DNA of 64,000 nucleotides from Melieria omissa (GCA_963971225.1 OZ020268.1:10149532-10213531); one strand, 5' to 3'; positions 22,646 to 36,500 are shown, numbered from the stretch's first letter. The notes: generated from the letters alone by a model not told the origin. Program-made: numbers and translations.

Positions 22646-25600
22646 CTGAACTGAACTGAACTAAACTGAACTAAACTAAACTAAACTAAACTAAACTAAA
22701 CTGAACTAAACTAAACTAAGCTAAACTAAACTAAACTAAACTAAACTAAACTAAACTAAACTAAACTAAACTAAACTAAACTAAACTAAACTAAACTAAA
22801 CTAAACTAAACTAAACTAAACTAAACTAAACTAAACTAAACTAAACTAAACTAAACTAAACTAAACTAAACTAAACTAAACTAAACTAAACTAAACTAAA
22901 CTAAACTAAACTAAACTAAACTAAACTAAACTAAACTAAACTAAACTAAACTAAACTAAACTAAACTAAACTAAACTAAACTAAACTAAACTAAACTAAA
23001 CTAAACTAAACTAAACTAAACTAAACTAAACTAAACTAAACTAAACTAAACTAAACTAAACTAAACTAAACTAAACTAAACTAAACTAAACTAAACTAAA
23101 CTAAACTAAACTAAACTAAACTAAACTAAACTAAACTAAACTAAACTAAACTAAACTAAACTAAACTAAACTAAACTAAACTAAACTAAACTAAACTAAA
23201 CTAAACTAAACTAAACTAAACTAAACTAAACTAAACTAAACTAAACTAAACTAAACTAAACTAAACTAAACTAAACTAAACTAAACTAAACTAAACTAAA
23301 CTAAACTAAACTAAACTAAACTAAACTAAACTAAACTAAACTAAACTAAACTAAACTAAACTAAACTAAACTAAACTAAACTAAACTAAACTAAACTAAA
23401 CTAAACTAAACTAAACTAAACTAAACTAAACTAAACTAAACTAAACTAAACTAAACTAAACTAAACTAAACTAAACTAAACTAAACTAAACTAAACTAAA
23501 CTAAACTAAACTAAACTAAACTAAACTAAACTAAACTAAACTAAACTAAACTAAACTAAACTAAACTAAACTAAACTAAACTAAACTAAACTAAACTAAA
23601 CTAAACTAAACTAAACTAAACTAAACTAAACTAAACTAAACTAAACTAAACTAAACTAAACTAAACTAAACTAAACTAAACTAAACTAAACTAAACTAAA
23701 CTAAACTAAACTAAACTAAACTAAACTAAACTAAACTAAACTAAACTAAACTAAACTAAACTAAACTAAACTAAACTAAACTAAACTAAACTAAACTAAA
23801 CTAAACTAAACTAAACTAAACTAAACTAAACTAAACTAAACTAAACTAAACTAAACTAAACTAAACTAAACTAAACTAAACTAAACTAAACTAAACTAAA
23901 CTAAACTAAACTAAACTAAACTAAACTAAACTAAACTAAACTAAACTAAACTAAACTAAACTAAACTAAACTAAACTAAACTAAACTAAACTAAACTAAA
24001 CTAAACTAAACTAAACTAAACTAAACTAAACTAAACTAAACTAAACTAAACTAAACTAAACTAAACTAAACTAAACTAAACTAAACTAAACTAAACTAAA
24101 CTAAACTAAACTAAACTAAACTAAACTAAACTAAACTAAACTAAACTAAACTAAACTAAACTAAACTAAACTAAACTAAACTAAACTAAACTAAACTAAA
24201 CTAAACTAAACTAAACTAAACTAAACTAAACTAAACTAAACTAAACTAAACTAAACTAAACTAAACTAAACTAAACTAAACTAAACTAAACTAAACTAAA
24301 CTAAACTAAACTAAACTAAACTAAACTAAACTAAACTAAACTAAACTAAACTAAACTAAACTAAACTAAACTAAACTAAACTAAACTAAACTAAACTAAA
24401 CTAAACTAAACTAAACTAAACTAAACTAAACTAAACTAAACTAAACTAAACTAAACTAAACTAAACTAAACTAAACTAAACTAAACTAAACTAAACTAAA
24501 CTAAACTAAACTAAACTAAACTAAACTAAACTAAACTAAACTAAACTAAACTAAACTAAACTAAACTAAACTAAACTAAACTAAACTAAACTAAACTAAA
24601 CTAAACTAAACTAAACTAAACTAAACTAAACTAAACTAAACTAAACTAAACTAAACTAAACTAAACTAAACTAAACTAAACTAAACTAAACTAAACTAAA
24701 CTAAACTAAACTAAACTAAACTAAACTAAACTAAACTAAACTAAACTAAACTAAACTAAACTAAACTAAACTAAACTAAACTAAACTAAACTAAACTAAA
24801 CTAAACTAAACTAAACTAAACTAAACTAAACTAAACTAAACTAAACTAAACTAAACTAAACTAAACTAAACTAAACTAAACTAAACTAAACTAAACTAAA
24901 CTAAACTAAACTAAACTAAACTAAACTAAACTAAACTAAACTAAACTAAACTAAACTAAACTAAACTAAACTAAACTAAACTAAACTAAACTAAACTAAA
25001 CTAAACTAAACTAAACTAAACTAAACTAAACTAAACTAAACTAAACTAAACTAAACTAAACTAAACTAAACTAAACTAAACTAAACTAAACTAAACTAAA
25101 CTAAACTAAACTAAACTAAACTAAACTAAACTAAACTAAACTAAACTAAACTAAACTAAACTAAACTAAACTAAACTAAACTAAACTAAACTAAACTAAA
25201 CTAAACTAAACTAAACTAAACTAAACTAAACTAAACTAAACTAAACTAAACTAAACTAAACTAAACTAAACTAAACTAAACTAAACTAAACTAAACTAAA
25301 CTAAACTAAACTAAACTAAACTAAACTAAACTAAACTAAACTAAACTAAACTAAACTAAACTAAACTAAACTAAACTAAACTAAACTAAACTAAACTAAA
25401 CTAAACTAAACTAAACTAAACTAAACTAAACTAAACTAAACTAAACTAAACTAAACTAAACTAAACTAAACTAAACTAAACTAAACTAAACTAAACTAAA
25501 CTAAACTAAACTAAACTAAACTAAACTAAACTAAACTAAACTAAACTAAACTAAACTAAACTAAACTAAACTAAACTAAACTAAACTAAACTAAACTAAA

Positions 25601-28050
25601 CTAAACTAAACTAAACTAAACTAAACTAAACTAAACTAAACTAAACTAAACTAAACTAAACTAAACTAAACTAAACTAAACTAAACTAAACTAAACTAAA
25701 CTAAACTAAACTAAACTAAACTAAACTAAACTAAACTAAACTAAACTAAACTAAACTAAACTAAACTAAACTAAACTAAACTAAACTAAACTAAACTAAA
25801 CTAAACTAAACTAAACTAAACTAAACTAAACTAAACTAAACTAAACTAAACTAAACTAAACTAAACTAAACTAAACTAAACTAAACTAAACTAAACTAAA
25901 CTAAACTAAACTAAACTAAACTAAACTAAACTAAACTAAACTAAACTAAACTAAACTAAACTAAACTAAACTAAACTAAACTAAACTAAACTAAACTAAA
26001 CTAAACTAAACTAAACTAAACTAAACTAAACTAAACTAAACTAAACTAAACTAAACTAAACTAAACTAAACTAAACTAAACTAAACTAAACTAAACTAAA
26101 CTAAACTAAACTAAACTAAACTAAACTAAACTAAACTAAACTAAACTAAACTAAACTAAACTAAACTAAACTAAACTAAACTAAACTAAACTAAACTAAA
26201 CTAAACTAAACTAAACTAAACTAAACTAAACTAAACTAAACTAAACTAAACTAAACTAAACTAAACTAAACTAAACTAAACTAAACTAAACTAAACTAAA
26301 CTAAACTAAACTAAACTAAACTAAACTAAACTAAACTAAACTAAACTAAACTAAACTAAACTAAACTAAACTAAACTAAACTAAACTAAACTAAACTAAA
26401 CTAAACTAAACTAAACTAAACTAAACTAAACTAAACTAAACTAAACTAAACTAAACTAAACTAAACTAAACTAAACTAAACTAAACTAAACTAAACTAAA
26501 CTAAACTAAACTAAACTAAACTAAACTAAACTAAACTAAACTAAACTAAACTAAACTAAACTAAACTAAACTAAACTAAACTAAACTAAACTAAACTAAA
26601 CTAAACTAAACTAAACTAAACTAAACTAAACTAAACTAAACTAAACTAAACTAAACTAAACTAAACTAAACTAAACTAAACTAAACTAAACTAAACTAAA
26701 CTAAACTAAACTAAACTAAACTAAACTAAACTAAACTAAACTAAACTAAACTAAACTAAACTAAACTAAACTAAACTAAACTAAACTAAACTAAACTAAA
26801 CTAAACTAAACTAAACTAAACTAAACTAAACTAAACTAAACTAAACTAAACTAAACTAAACTAAACTAAACTAAACTAAACTAAACTAAACTAAACTAAA
26901 CTAAACTAAACTAAACTAAACTAAACTAAACTAAACTAAACTAAACTAAACTAAACTAAACTAAACTAAACTAAACTAAACTAAACTAAACTAAACTAAA
27001 CTAAACTAAACTAAACTAAACTAAACTAAACTAAACTAAACTAAACTAAACTAAACTAAACTAAACTAAACTAAACTAAACTAAACTAAACTAAACTAAA
27101 CTAAACTAAACTAAACTAAACTAAACTAAACTAAACTAAACTAAACTAAACTAAACTAAACTAAACTAAACTAAACTAAACTAAACTAAACTAAACTAAA
27201 CTAAACTAAACTAAACTAAACTAAACTAAACTAAACTAAACTAAACTAAACTAAACTAAACTAAACTAAACTAAACTAAACTAAACTAAACTAAACTAAA
27301 CTAAACTAAACTAAACTAAACTAAACTAAACTAAACTAAACTAAACTAAACTAAACTAAACTAAACTAAACTAAACTAAACTAAACTAAACTAAACTAAA
27401 CTAAACTAAACTAAACTAAACTAAACTAAACTAAACTAAACTAAACTAAACTAAACTAAACTAAACTAAACTAAACTAAACTAAACTAAACTAAACTAAA
27501 CTAAACTAAACTAAACTAAACTAAACTAAACTAAACTAAACTAAACTAAACTAAACTAAACTAAACTAAACTAAACTAAACTAAACTAAACTAAACTAAA
27601 CTAAACTAAACTAAACTAAACTAAACTAAACTAAACTAAACTAAACTAAACTAAACTAAACTAAACTAAACTAAACTAAACTAAACTAAACTAAACTAAA
27701 CTAAACTAAACTAAACTAAACTAAACTAAACTAAACTAAACTAAACTAAACTAAACTAAACTAAACTAAACTAAACTAAACTAAACTAAACTAAACTAAA
27801 CTAAACTAAACTAAACTAAACTAAACTAAACTAAACTAAACTAAACTAAACTAAACTAAACTAAACTAAACTAAACTAAACTAAACTAAACTAAACTAAA
27901 CTAAACTAAACTAAACTAAACTAAACTAAACTAAACTGAACTGAACTGAACTGAACTGAACTGAACTGAACTGAACTGAACTGAACTGAACTGAACTGAA
28001 CTGAACTGAACTGAACTGAACTGAACTGAACTGAACTGAATTGAACTGAA
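22646..28050. repeat. 5.4-kb CTAAA pentanucleotide satellite with CTGAA borders
   Basis: The array has 1,081 consecutive 5-bp units. The core from 22721 to 27935 is 1,043 perfect CTAAA copies with no substitution. The left border mixes CTGAA, CTAAA and one CTAAG unit (22646-22720). The right border is a block of 23 units of CTGAA including one TTGAA (27936-28050). The array stays in register from end to end. It has no coding potential. Homogeneity over 5.2 kb implies very recent expansion, strong homogenisation, or consensus polishing by an assembler. Confidence 0.98.
27936..28050. repeat. CTGAA variant block at the satellite edge
   Basis: There are 21 perfect CTGAA units, then TTGAA and CTGAA. 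The same A-to-G variant appears as a few units at the opposite edge (22646-22670 and 22701). Variant units at the rims and a uniform core are expected if homogenisation works from the centre. Confidence 0.95.
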
Positions 28051-31000
28051 GTGAGTCTGAGGACACTTCAGGCCACAAAACTTAGCTAGAAAAGCAATTC
28101 TCTCCAGAACTTGTCAGCTTCCATATTCTTTCAAGTACATGCAAAGTGCTATCAGGGAAAGCTAGCAAAATCTCAATGAGAATGTAATCTCCTAACTAGA
28201 TTAAAATTTATTTCAAATGGCCAATGAGACATAGCAGCTGTAGAGATGAGAAGAAAGATAAGTAAGAAGTTGAGCTAAGGAAAACTACTAACTTTTTGGA
28301 TTTTAGGTCACCCTGCAGTTCAGTCCGAAGGAAAATAAAGAAACCTTTTAAATTTCACTAAAGTATAGAGCCCATAAAGTTCTTGAATACTTAAGTCGCC
28401 TTAGCTATCAGTAAAATAATTTTATGTAGGAGGGATCTTCTTTTCTCTTAATCACATGCAACCGAAAAGTTTGAAAACTGTGCATGGATTTCAAGTGACA
28501 ACTTGCCGCCAACTACAAATGCCAGTGAGCATTTTCATTTCTAAATGGCTGCCGTATGAAAGTGTGAAAACTTTTGCTTTCGACTGGGCACCAAATGAAA
28601 GCTTTGGTATTTTAATTAAATGCAAATTAAATGTGTCTGCCAGTTGCGGCATAAGGCCGCAGAATGACATCCTTTTGCTCAATGCAGCGTCGGCAATGAA
28701 CTATTCTTGTTCGCCCATGCACAGCGTGAAACAAATGAAGTTAGAGCGAGAATGCCATAAACCCGATGGCAAAGAGGCGAAAGAGACAATTTATGAAAAA
28801 GTTTCAATGAACTTCAGCCAACAGCCAACAATTTCAGTTTATTTAAATGAAATTTTTCTGCACAAAAATGTGTTCAATTAATGCTGAAATATTCGTATGA
28901 ATTGCAAATAAAAAACAATTCATAATGAGTTGGCCGAAAGGTGAAACTCCTACGAGGTGACATGACACTGAGTACTCGGGAAAATGAATAAGTTGAAACA
29001 GCACTTTATTTGGTTTAAAGCAAAAGCATTGGGTTTGTTGAAATGCCACTTCATTACATTTAATAAAATTTATGAAAAATTAAATATAAATCGAACACAA
29101 CCCAGTAAAAAACTTTCATATACGAAATGGTTTCGACTACTTTGGCAAAACTTAAATTGATTAACGTAAGCAACACAAGAGACGAGATAGAGTCGTGTTG
29201 AGTTCCTAAGTTCCCAAGCAAAGTGAACAAGGGACAAAACTGTACCTTGCAATATTTCTGTATTCTGGAACCCAGCAATAGCTGGTTGACGATCTCATTG
29301 AGAGACATGTGGAAGCTGAAACAGCTTTAAATTTAAAGCTGACTGAAGCCACAGTCTTGAAAGTGGCTTCACTACTACCGGAGTCCATCAAACTTATAAC
29401 TGTGAAGGATATTTTCATGCTTAATGCATGTTTTTTTGGGAATATCCTCAACAATATGCATGAATCAAAATTTTTTCAAATTAAAAAAATTTTTTTAATT
29501 AAAAATTGTTTTTACAAATATATATTTTATTGTAAATAGGGCAAACAATTTTTTTAATTTGTTAAATTTAAAAAAAAAATGTTTAAATCAAAAAAATTTT
29601 AAAAATTTAAAAAAAATTTTGAAATTTAAAAAAAAATTTTAATTTAAAATTAAAAAAATTTTGTAAAAACATGCGGTTTTTTTTGCATATTTTCAAACTT
29701 TGAATTTAACTTTTATTAACTAAATGCGCATCTTTTTCATTTTTTAGTGCACGAAAATTCGCTCCCTACCTTTAACTCACTCAAATTCTTCTTCTACTTC
29801 ATAACAGTGAATAACAAAAATGAATTTAAAAAATACATTATTTTCCATGTATGCCACAAATTTTTCCGCCACCTGCATAATGCATAAATAACTCTCATTT
29901 TCATGCAAATATTGCATATTTATTTCAAATAAATATTTTCCATATTTTTTTTTTACTTGTTATGGAAAAAAAGTTAATACACTTTTTTGCTTTTATTTGT
30001 GTTTTGCATAAAAGTTAATTACAAATTATATACTCAGCAATGTTATGAGGTCGATTGGTAATTTTATTAACAATAACAATAATGTTGTTGTATGTGTTAT
30101 AACTTCATTAATGCAGCAAAATATGCTTAAATGCCAATGCTGCACACACACACACACTCACTCAACAATCGATAGACTGCCAACGGCAACAATTTCCAGC
30201 AGTAAGCGAACAGCCAACAACAATGGCAATCGCTATTGTTCAGCAAATAATGTCTCCATTATTGCATATTTATTATGTGCAACATTAAAAATTAATTGCG
30301 CACAAAGTTAACATTCTCTGCGGTGCGGCCAAAGTTAATAACAACGCGCCAACAACAATAAATGCGAAGAAGTATGCAGCGAGCGATTAAAATCAAATGA
30401 AGCAAAGGAGAAAATATTTTGAGCAAATTAATTGCATTCGAATAAAAATGCCGATTATAGCGCACATTGTTGCTACGGGTACATTTTCGGTTTCTCAATT
30501 TTGTGTTTTTATTTATGTATTTTATTTAATTGAATTTAATATCATTTTTTATTTATTACTTTAAGCAAATTGATTGCATTCGAATGAGAACGCAGTAAGT
30601 TTTCCACTTTTCTTCATTTATATTTATTTGATTTAATTGAATAGAAATGTTTATTCTAAGAGCACAAACACACAAAAAACGTAATGATTAATTCTATTGA
30701 AAAACAATTTATTTGCATGTTCATTGCGTTGCCTACTTCCACTTAGGGCTCAGCCTGACATGTTGCACTCTGTTGGCGCAATTTTGCATTACTTTTTCGG
30801 GCATTTTTCATTCCATTTTCGAACATGGGGTCTCATCAAGGCAAATAATGCTTTGGGTTGGTGTCAAACACGTGCCGCTTTTTCGTCACAACTTTTTCTC
30901 ACACATCTCAACTCACACAAATTTTCGTTAATATTAAATCGCATAAATTACTAATCTTGACAGCTACTGAAGGGGAACCGAACCTGCAGCCCAACACATA

Positions 31001-31265
31001 CTCCAACATTATTTGGCTCATAGACCACACCACAGTTTTTTTGCTTGGCTGTTGCAAAAGTTGTGTTAACCAAAGTGGTGTTGATGAGTGTTTAGAATAT
31101 TAGAATAGAATACGAAATATTTATATTTCCTTTAAACATTCAAAATAAATACAAAGCAAAGACTAAGAGAATCATTGAGCTCACAAGCAGAAAATACTTG
31201 CACCTTTACCTGAATGTGCCAGATTCATTTTCTTTCGATTTTTATAAAAATATTTTTTGAGCGAT
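28051..31265. other. noncoding DNA, no gene firmly supported
   Basis: The open frame at 28456-28881 (141 codons, plus) is not low-complexity and has AATAAA about 25 bp past its stop, but it shows no family motif and reads like AT-rich fly intergenic DNA. The interval 29460-29670 is almost pure A/T. A (CA)n run is at 30145-30155. Nothing else is supported. Confidence 0.45.
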
Positions 31266-31269
31266 TTAA

Positions 31270-31487
31270 CCGCAGACCTACATTAAAAAAACGGGTCGAA
31301 AACGGCCCAGATTAAAATCACACACACAAAGAAAAACTTAATTTTTTAAATATAAAACGGTTTGATTTCGATAGAAAATATCCAAGTAAGAAAGTCATGA
31401 AAAAACAGCTCAAAATAATAAAAAATTAAAAAAATACTAGAAGTACAAAAAAATTTGGTCGAAAATGACCCAAACGTAGGTCTATGG
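31270..31487. mobile_element. TTAA-flanked MITE, AGACCTAC family, copy 1
   Basis: The 218-bp element is bounded by TTAA at 31266-31269 and 31488-31491. The ends CCGCAGACCTACATT and, inverted, CCATAGACCTACGTT match at 12 of 15 positions. Subterminal GGTCGAAAA motifs lie inside each end. It is noncoding. A related copy, split by a solo LTR, lies at 36895-37592. I assign it to the piggyBac-like class from the TTAA duplication. Confidence 0.75.
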
Positions 31488-31491
31488 TTAA

Positions 31492-32146
31492 TATGCTCCA
31501 TAATTGAAAAATTACATTTTTTGAGTGAAGGTTTAGTGTGATCACATGGCCACGCTAGGCGTAACAGAGTTAAGGTTAAGTCAAGATTAGAAAATCAGAT
31601 ACAAGTATATATTATACTTCTTCTTCTTCAAAACGGGAAGGTGAATAGTGTTTCGACAAGACATTTTAATTTTTTTTTCTTAGAAACCCAAAAGTTGATA
31701 ACCCCACAACATCGTTTGTATGGAAGGTGCCCTCTGGTGGTGAATTTTTGAACTTTAGTTAATTTTGTATTTTTTTGCACTCCATAATGTTGCCAAACAC
31801 TGAATAAATCATTGAAATCGGTTTAGTAGTTTCTGAAATACAATAATTTCTCACTAAGCTAATGCTAATAGAACTCCTTCCATAGCAAACGACCAACTTC
31901 GTATGGCAGCACCCTTACAAATTGAAGATAGCTATTAGGTATGTATGGGAAAAACATTTGAAAGGAAAAATAAATGGGGGTCAGTCTTAGATTTCACACG
32001 TCTAGGGGCAACATGGGAGCAATGGGAACCCATTTTATAAAAAGGTTTATTTTGTATGGCAGCCCCATTAAGGGTTGTAGATAAGGGGTAAGTATGTTAG
32101 AAAGAAATATTCTGTAGCGAAAACTAATGGGGCTTAGTCATAGATT
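31492..32146. repeat. degenerate interspersed repeat material, unclassified
   Basis: Phrases such as ATCGGTTTAGTAGTTTCTGA and TATGGCAGCCCC occur here, the latter type twice (near 31900 and 32055). These are common in insect interspersed repeats. I cannot place ends or name a family. Confidence 0.4.
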
Positions 32147-32150
32147 TTAA

Positions 32151-32170
32151 CCCTTTCAGAGCAATATTTG
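32151..32170. mobile_element. lone end of a CCCTTTC-family MITE
   Basis: TTAA (32147-32150) is followed by CCCTTTCAGAGCAATATTTG. This matches the inverted right end of the copy at 5391-5551 (CCCTTTGAGAGCAATA). No matching opposite end was found within several hundred bases, so the copy is broken or the other end has decayed. Confidence 0.45.
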
Positions 32171-32560
32171 AGCACACTGTGGAGCAATTTGTCGAATTTG
32201 CAAGCCCTTTTGTAAACTTTTACCACAATGCGACGCCAATTAATCTCACTTTAGCCCTGCAATAGTTTGGCTCAAGCAATTTTTACCACAAACCGCATAA
32301 AATAAGAGATTCCAGAGCATCCAGAGCATCCAGAACCCATTATTAAGAATCTTTATACAACACTAAATCATGTCTATCATGTCATATCTTTTAGTTGTAG
32401 GTCTAGGCCTCCATTTGGTGTGAATAAGGATCAGAGTAGTCTGTGTACAGCTTTCGGATGGTCAATGTAAGCTGAGTTAGATAGAGTTACGTAGGGTGTC
32501 GTAGTGCGGGCTTCTCTTGCGTTACTCAGACTTAACATCAGTAAGAATGTGTGCTATATT

Positions 32561-33045
32561 GAAATAAAATAAAATAAAATAAAATAAAATAAAATAAAAT
32601 AAAATAAAATAAAATAAAATAAAATAAAATAAAATAAAATAAAATAAAATAAAATAAAATAAAATAAAATAAAATAAAATAAAATAAAATAAAATAAAAT
32701 AAAATAAAATAAAATGAAATGAAATGAAATGAAATGAAATGAAATGAAATGAAATGAAATGAAATGAAATGAAATAAAATGAAATGAAATGAAATGAAAT
32801 GAAATGAAATGAAATGAAATGAAATGAAATGATATGAAATGAAATGAAATGAAATGAAATGAAATGAAATGATATGAAATGAAATGAAATGAAATGAAAT
32901 GAAATGAAATGAAATGAAATAAAATAAAATAAAATAAAATAAAATAAAATAAAATAAAATAAAATAAAATAAAATAAAATAAAATAAAATAAAATAAAAT
33001 AAAATAAAATAAAATAAAATAAAATAAAATAAAATAAAATAAAAT
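32561..33045. repeat. AAAAT / GAAAT pentanucleotide array, three blocks
   Basis: The array has 97 units in register. Apart from an initial GAAAT, the first block is 30 AAAAT units (32566-32715), the second is 41 units of mostly GAAAT (32716-32920, with one AAAAT and two GATAT), and the third is 25 AAAAT units (32921-33045). The 178-codon minus frame is an artefact of a 5-bp repeat without stops. It encodes only Phe, Ile, Leu, Tyr, Ser and His in rotation. Confidence 0.97.
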
Positions 33046-33143
33046 AATAATAAAACATAATAATAATAAAATAAAATAATATGAAATAAAAAAAAGGTAA
33101 AAAAATAAAATAATTAAAATAACTTAATTCTAGTAATCTATAT

Positions 33144-33546
33144 TGTAACGATGCGGCACTTTGTTGCTGTGCTATGCATGAATGCTTTTACGGGCATACT
33201 TTTAGGCGCGCACTTTAGAGGACAGCAAACTTGCTATAATTTCGATATGGCAAGGATGGTTCACGAAGGTGATGGGCTGTGCGAGAATGGTCGATCATTG
33301 TCCAATCGGAATGTGCTAGAACAGTCGGCGCGATAACCAGACAGCTAAAAAAGGCAGCAGTGTGCAGCGCAGAGGGTTGAGTCTTAGTTGACTAAGCAAA
33401 GTAGTAACAAGTGTAGATACAAGCAAAGTGTAAACCAGTAAATAAAGTGATTGTTGGTTTTTGACTGCGTTTGCGCTGAATAATTAAAGTGGTTTTATTT
33501 TCAAGCACAATCCAGATACGAACTTTGAGAAGTCATTTTCGTAACA
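33144..33546 (+). mobile_element. solo LTR, copy 1
   Basis: The 403-bp unit starts TGTAACGAT and ends TTCGTAACA, so it has TG...CA termini. It is flanked by ATAT on both sides (33140-33143 and 33547-33550), a 4-bp target duplication. AATAAA at 33441-33446 and the following GTGATTGTTGGTTTT are shared with the copy at 36993-37451. A weak TATA-like TAAAAAA lies near 33346. The absence of internal gag-pol sequence indicates LTR-LTR recombination. The family is unknown; gypsy-like is an inference from the 4-bp ATAT target. Confidence 0.85.
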
Positions 33547-33550
33547 ATAT

Positions 33551-36500
33551 GTTTAAAAACTAATTGATGAATAAATAAATAAATATATATATTAATATTT
33601 TTTTTAGATTTACATCAGTAATTTAGAGCAGTTAAGGCGTTCTCAACGATCGAGAGATACAAACTTTCCTTAACAACTATTTTTTTCTCTCAATTTAGCT
33701 CTTGGAGGAACCAGGAGCTCAAAAAGCATCAAAGCAGTTCCTATAAATCCTTGTGTTTGTCTAACTTTCTTTATGGACCAATTACCTTAACTACCAAAAT
33801 TATTATTCACAATTATATACCAAATTTTATAAAGTTTTTCCTGTGCATAATCATCAAATCATTGCAACAATTTGACAAACAAAAATTAGCAATTACCAGA
33901 TCTTCAAACTCTCACTTCCAGGAACTTTTTCGCCCACTGTTTTCACATGAAACTCAACTGAATCCTTAGTCAGCAATAAATTTTTAGTCAGTCAGTCTGA
34001 CAGCAAAGCGTGTCCACGTACTCAGTCTCAATCGAACCAACGGCGCTGTCCAATACCAGAAATCAAATTAAATAAATTCGTGTGTGCCATCTCGATTTGC
34101 CCGGAACTTCATTTCGACAGCCTTCGCCCCCAAACCAGACAACTTGAGGCGCACTGCAGGTGTTGTTGCCGCGTCGACACGGCACGTCGACACGCAGATA
34201 AACCAGCCGCCACACATCGATAATGGCAAATGGAAAGCAACACGAAATTGCAATCTTTTTCTACGAGAAATGGGTCGACAGCGAAAGCGTGTCGAACAGT
34301 TTGAAAAGGGCCGAACAGCGGTGCGAAACGCTTCAATCAAAAGCAAAAACGAACCGAACTGAAAGCGCGTGTTGAAAGCCGCAACAAGAAGCAAACTAAG
34401 GCGACGTGGTCATTAATTAAAACTCATGCCTGGGTCTTTAATTATAATTTCGAATTTATTTAGTTTTGGCCAACTGAAATATTTCGTAGGCGCGCCAAAG
34501 GGGCGGCGAGCGTTTTAATTAGAGGCTGGCAGCAGTAATAAAAAATAAAATAAAAAGATCCAGCAATGTGTTGTAAAGCGTTAAAGGTTTATATCTGCGA
34601 TTGGCTTTAAAGCAGAACGCGAGCGAGTGCAATGCAGGTGGGTTGCGGCGCCCAAAAGTGTGCTTCACTTTGATTTACGCTAATGCACTTTTAAGCGCCA
34701 AACAGTTGACTTGCAAATTGCACACAGCAACAGCAGTAAAATTGCATGGCTGCGAATACAAAAGCTAGAGCGGGAAATTTTTTGCAGCTACACAGCACAC
34801 ACACATACATAGACTCGCGCGCTTTGCACGCTAAGTGGAAATAAATCAAATGCCTGCAAGCGGCTAAAGGATATAAACGAGTGGAGCAGCATATTCTGTG
34901 CATATGCGCACTTTTTGCGACGCAACCGTGGACGCTGCGTCAGCGCAAGACAACATTCTAAAGAAAAATTATTATCATTGCATATCTTAGGGCGCATAAG
35001 CAGCGAGCGCAACTTCATAAATTCTGACACGGCTAATGCTGCCACAACGACGCCGGCGCGCGCGGCTAGTTGGCAATGAAGCCAACGCCAACGACTACGG
35101 TTACGATGACGGTGACGATGACGGTGACAGTGGCATCCAGCGAGGCGTGCCGCGGGGCATTGACGACGGTGCAAATAAAGAGGAATTTCCTTAAAAAATT
35201 TACATTAGTTCGCACTAATGTAGCGGCGCGTGGAGTGCAAGAATGTGCAGCAAAGACGCGACGCAAGACGCGAGACGTGCGCCAGTAATCTGCAGCTCCT
35301 ACACGATTTGCGATGTTGTAAGTGTGTTGTTGTTGTTACATAGGATCCGTAAATTTAATGCATTCACTCACGTTTGAGCGCTCGGCACTATGAGCTTCCA
35401 TTTGTGTCTGTGTGTGTGTGTGTGCTTGTGTGTGCAGTAGAAAAGCGCTGGAATTTGCCATAAGTCATTTGCGCGGACGGTGGCATTTAGTGTTTTTTTT
35501 GCTTTTGTTGCCAGTGGCGCCTTAAGCTGCGGCACGTCGCTTTCCGGCCAGCAGCAACAGCATCAGCACAATTTCCGCTCTAGCCGCAGCAGCAGCAGCA
35601 GGTACTTGAACCACTTGGCTCACACATACATACACACAATCACACATACATTCGAGTCCCGCAGCTACACTTTGCACTCCTGCGCGGCCATTATGAGCTG
35701 CGAGTCTAAGCGCAATAAAACCAAAATAAATACAAACTACAACAACAACAAATACTAAAACAACAAGGTAGACTTTTGGAAGGAAAAAAGTGTGAAAAAA
35801 CGATTTTGGTATCAAGTGTAAAGAGGCGAAAAAACTTGAAATGGCCATTTACACGCGCAAACGCCATCGCCGCCGCCGTCGCCGCCGCCATTGCTGCTCG
35901 AGGCGTTGAAAGATGCTTAACGGTTATGTGTTTTTTTTGTTTCCCTCTCACTCACTTGTTGGTTTTGTAATCGTTTGTCTGCCCAATGCGTGCACGTACA
36001 TGGCTGTCAGTGAGTGTGTGTGTTGGTTGGTGTTGTTGTTGTTTTTATTGCTGTTGCGCGGGCGTATGCTAACTTCCTCTTACGACGCCAGCTTTTGCAA
36101 CTTTTCGGCGCCCTCCTGTCGTTATTTCGACGCTCGCTCGCCGCCCAAGCCACATTTTATTGTGCCCTCTCTCTTTCGCTCTATTGTTGTTATGGTCTTG
36201 AATATTGTCTCTTTTGTTGTTGTTGTTGTTTTTGTGGTTTTAAAATTGAATTAAACGCTGCAAGTGGGCGCTTAGTCGCCGCTCACGGCGCTCGGCTCGC
36301 CGCACGCTATTCGCTCGTAAAATGCAATTACCTTAAAAAGTGTGTGGCGCACATTTTTCGGCGTAATTTATTGAATGTTTTCAGTTATTTAAGTGGTTCT
36401 ATAAATTCTGCAAATTCCGCTGCTCATCCTGCTTCGGCTTTGCGTTTGCGTTTCTTGTTTTTTTTTTTTATAGTCTGCACTGAGGCGCTCGGGTATTTAT

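Noticed and set aside
22646..28050. CTAAA array as a telomere
   Set aside because: Its complement TTTAG resembles some telomere repeats, but flies lack simple telomeric repeats of the TTAGG type, the array is internal with unique DNA on both sides, and the unit is not TTAGG.
32522..33058. 178-codon minus-strand ORF rich in Phe/Ile/Leu/Tyr
   Set aside because: It is translation of a 5-bp repeat without stop codons, with no complexity beyond the repeat.
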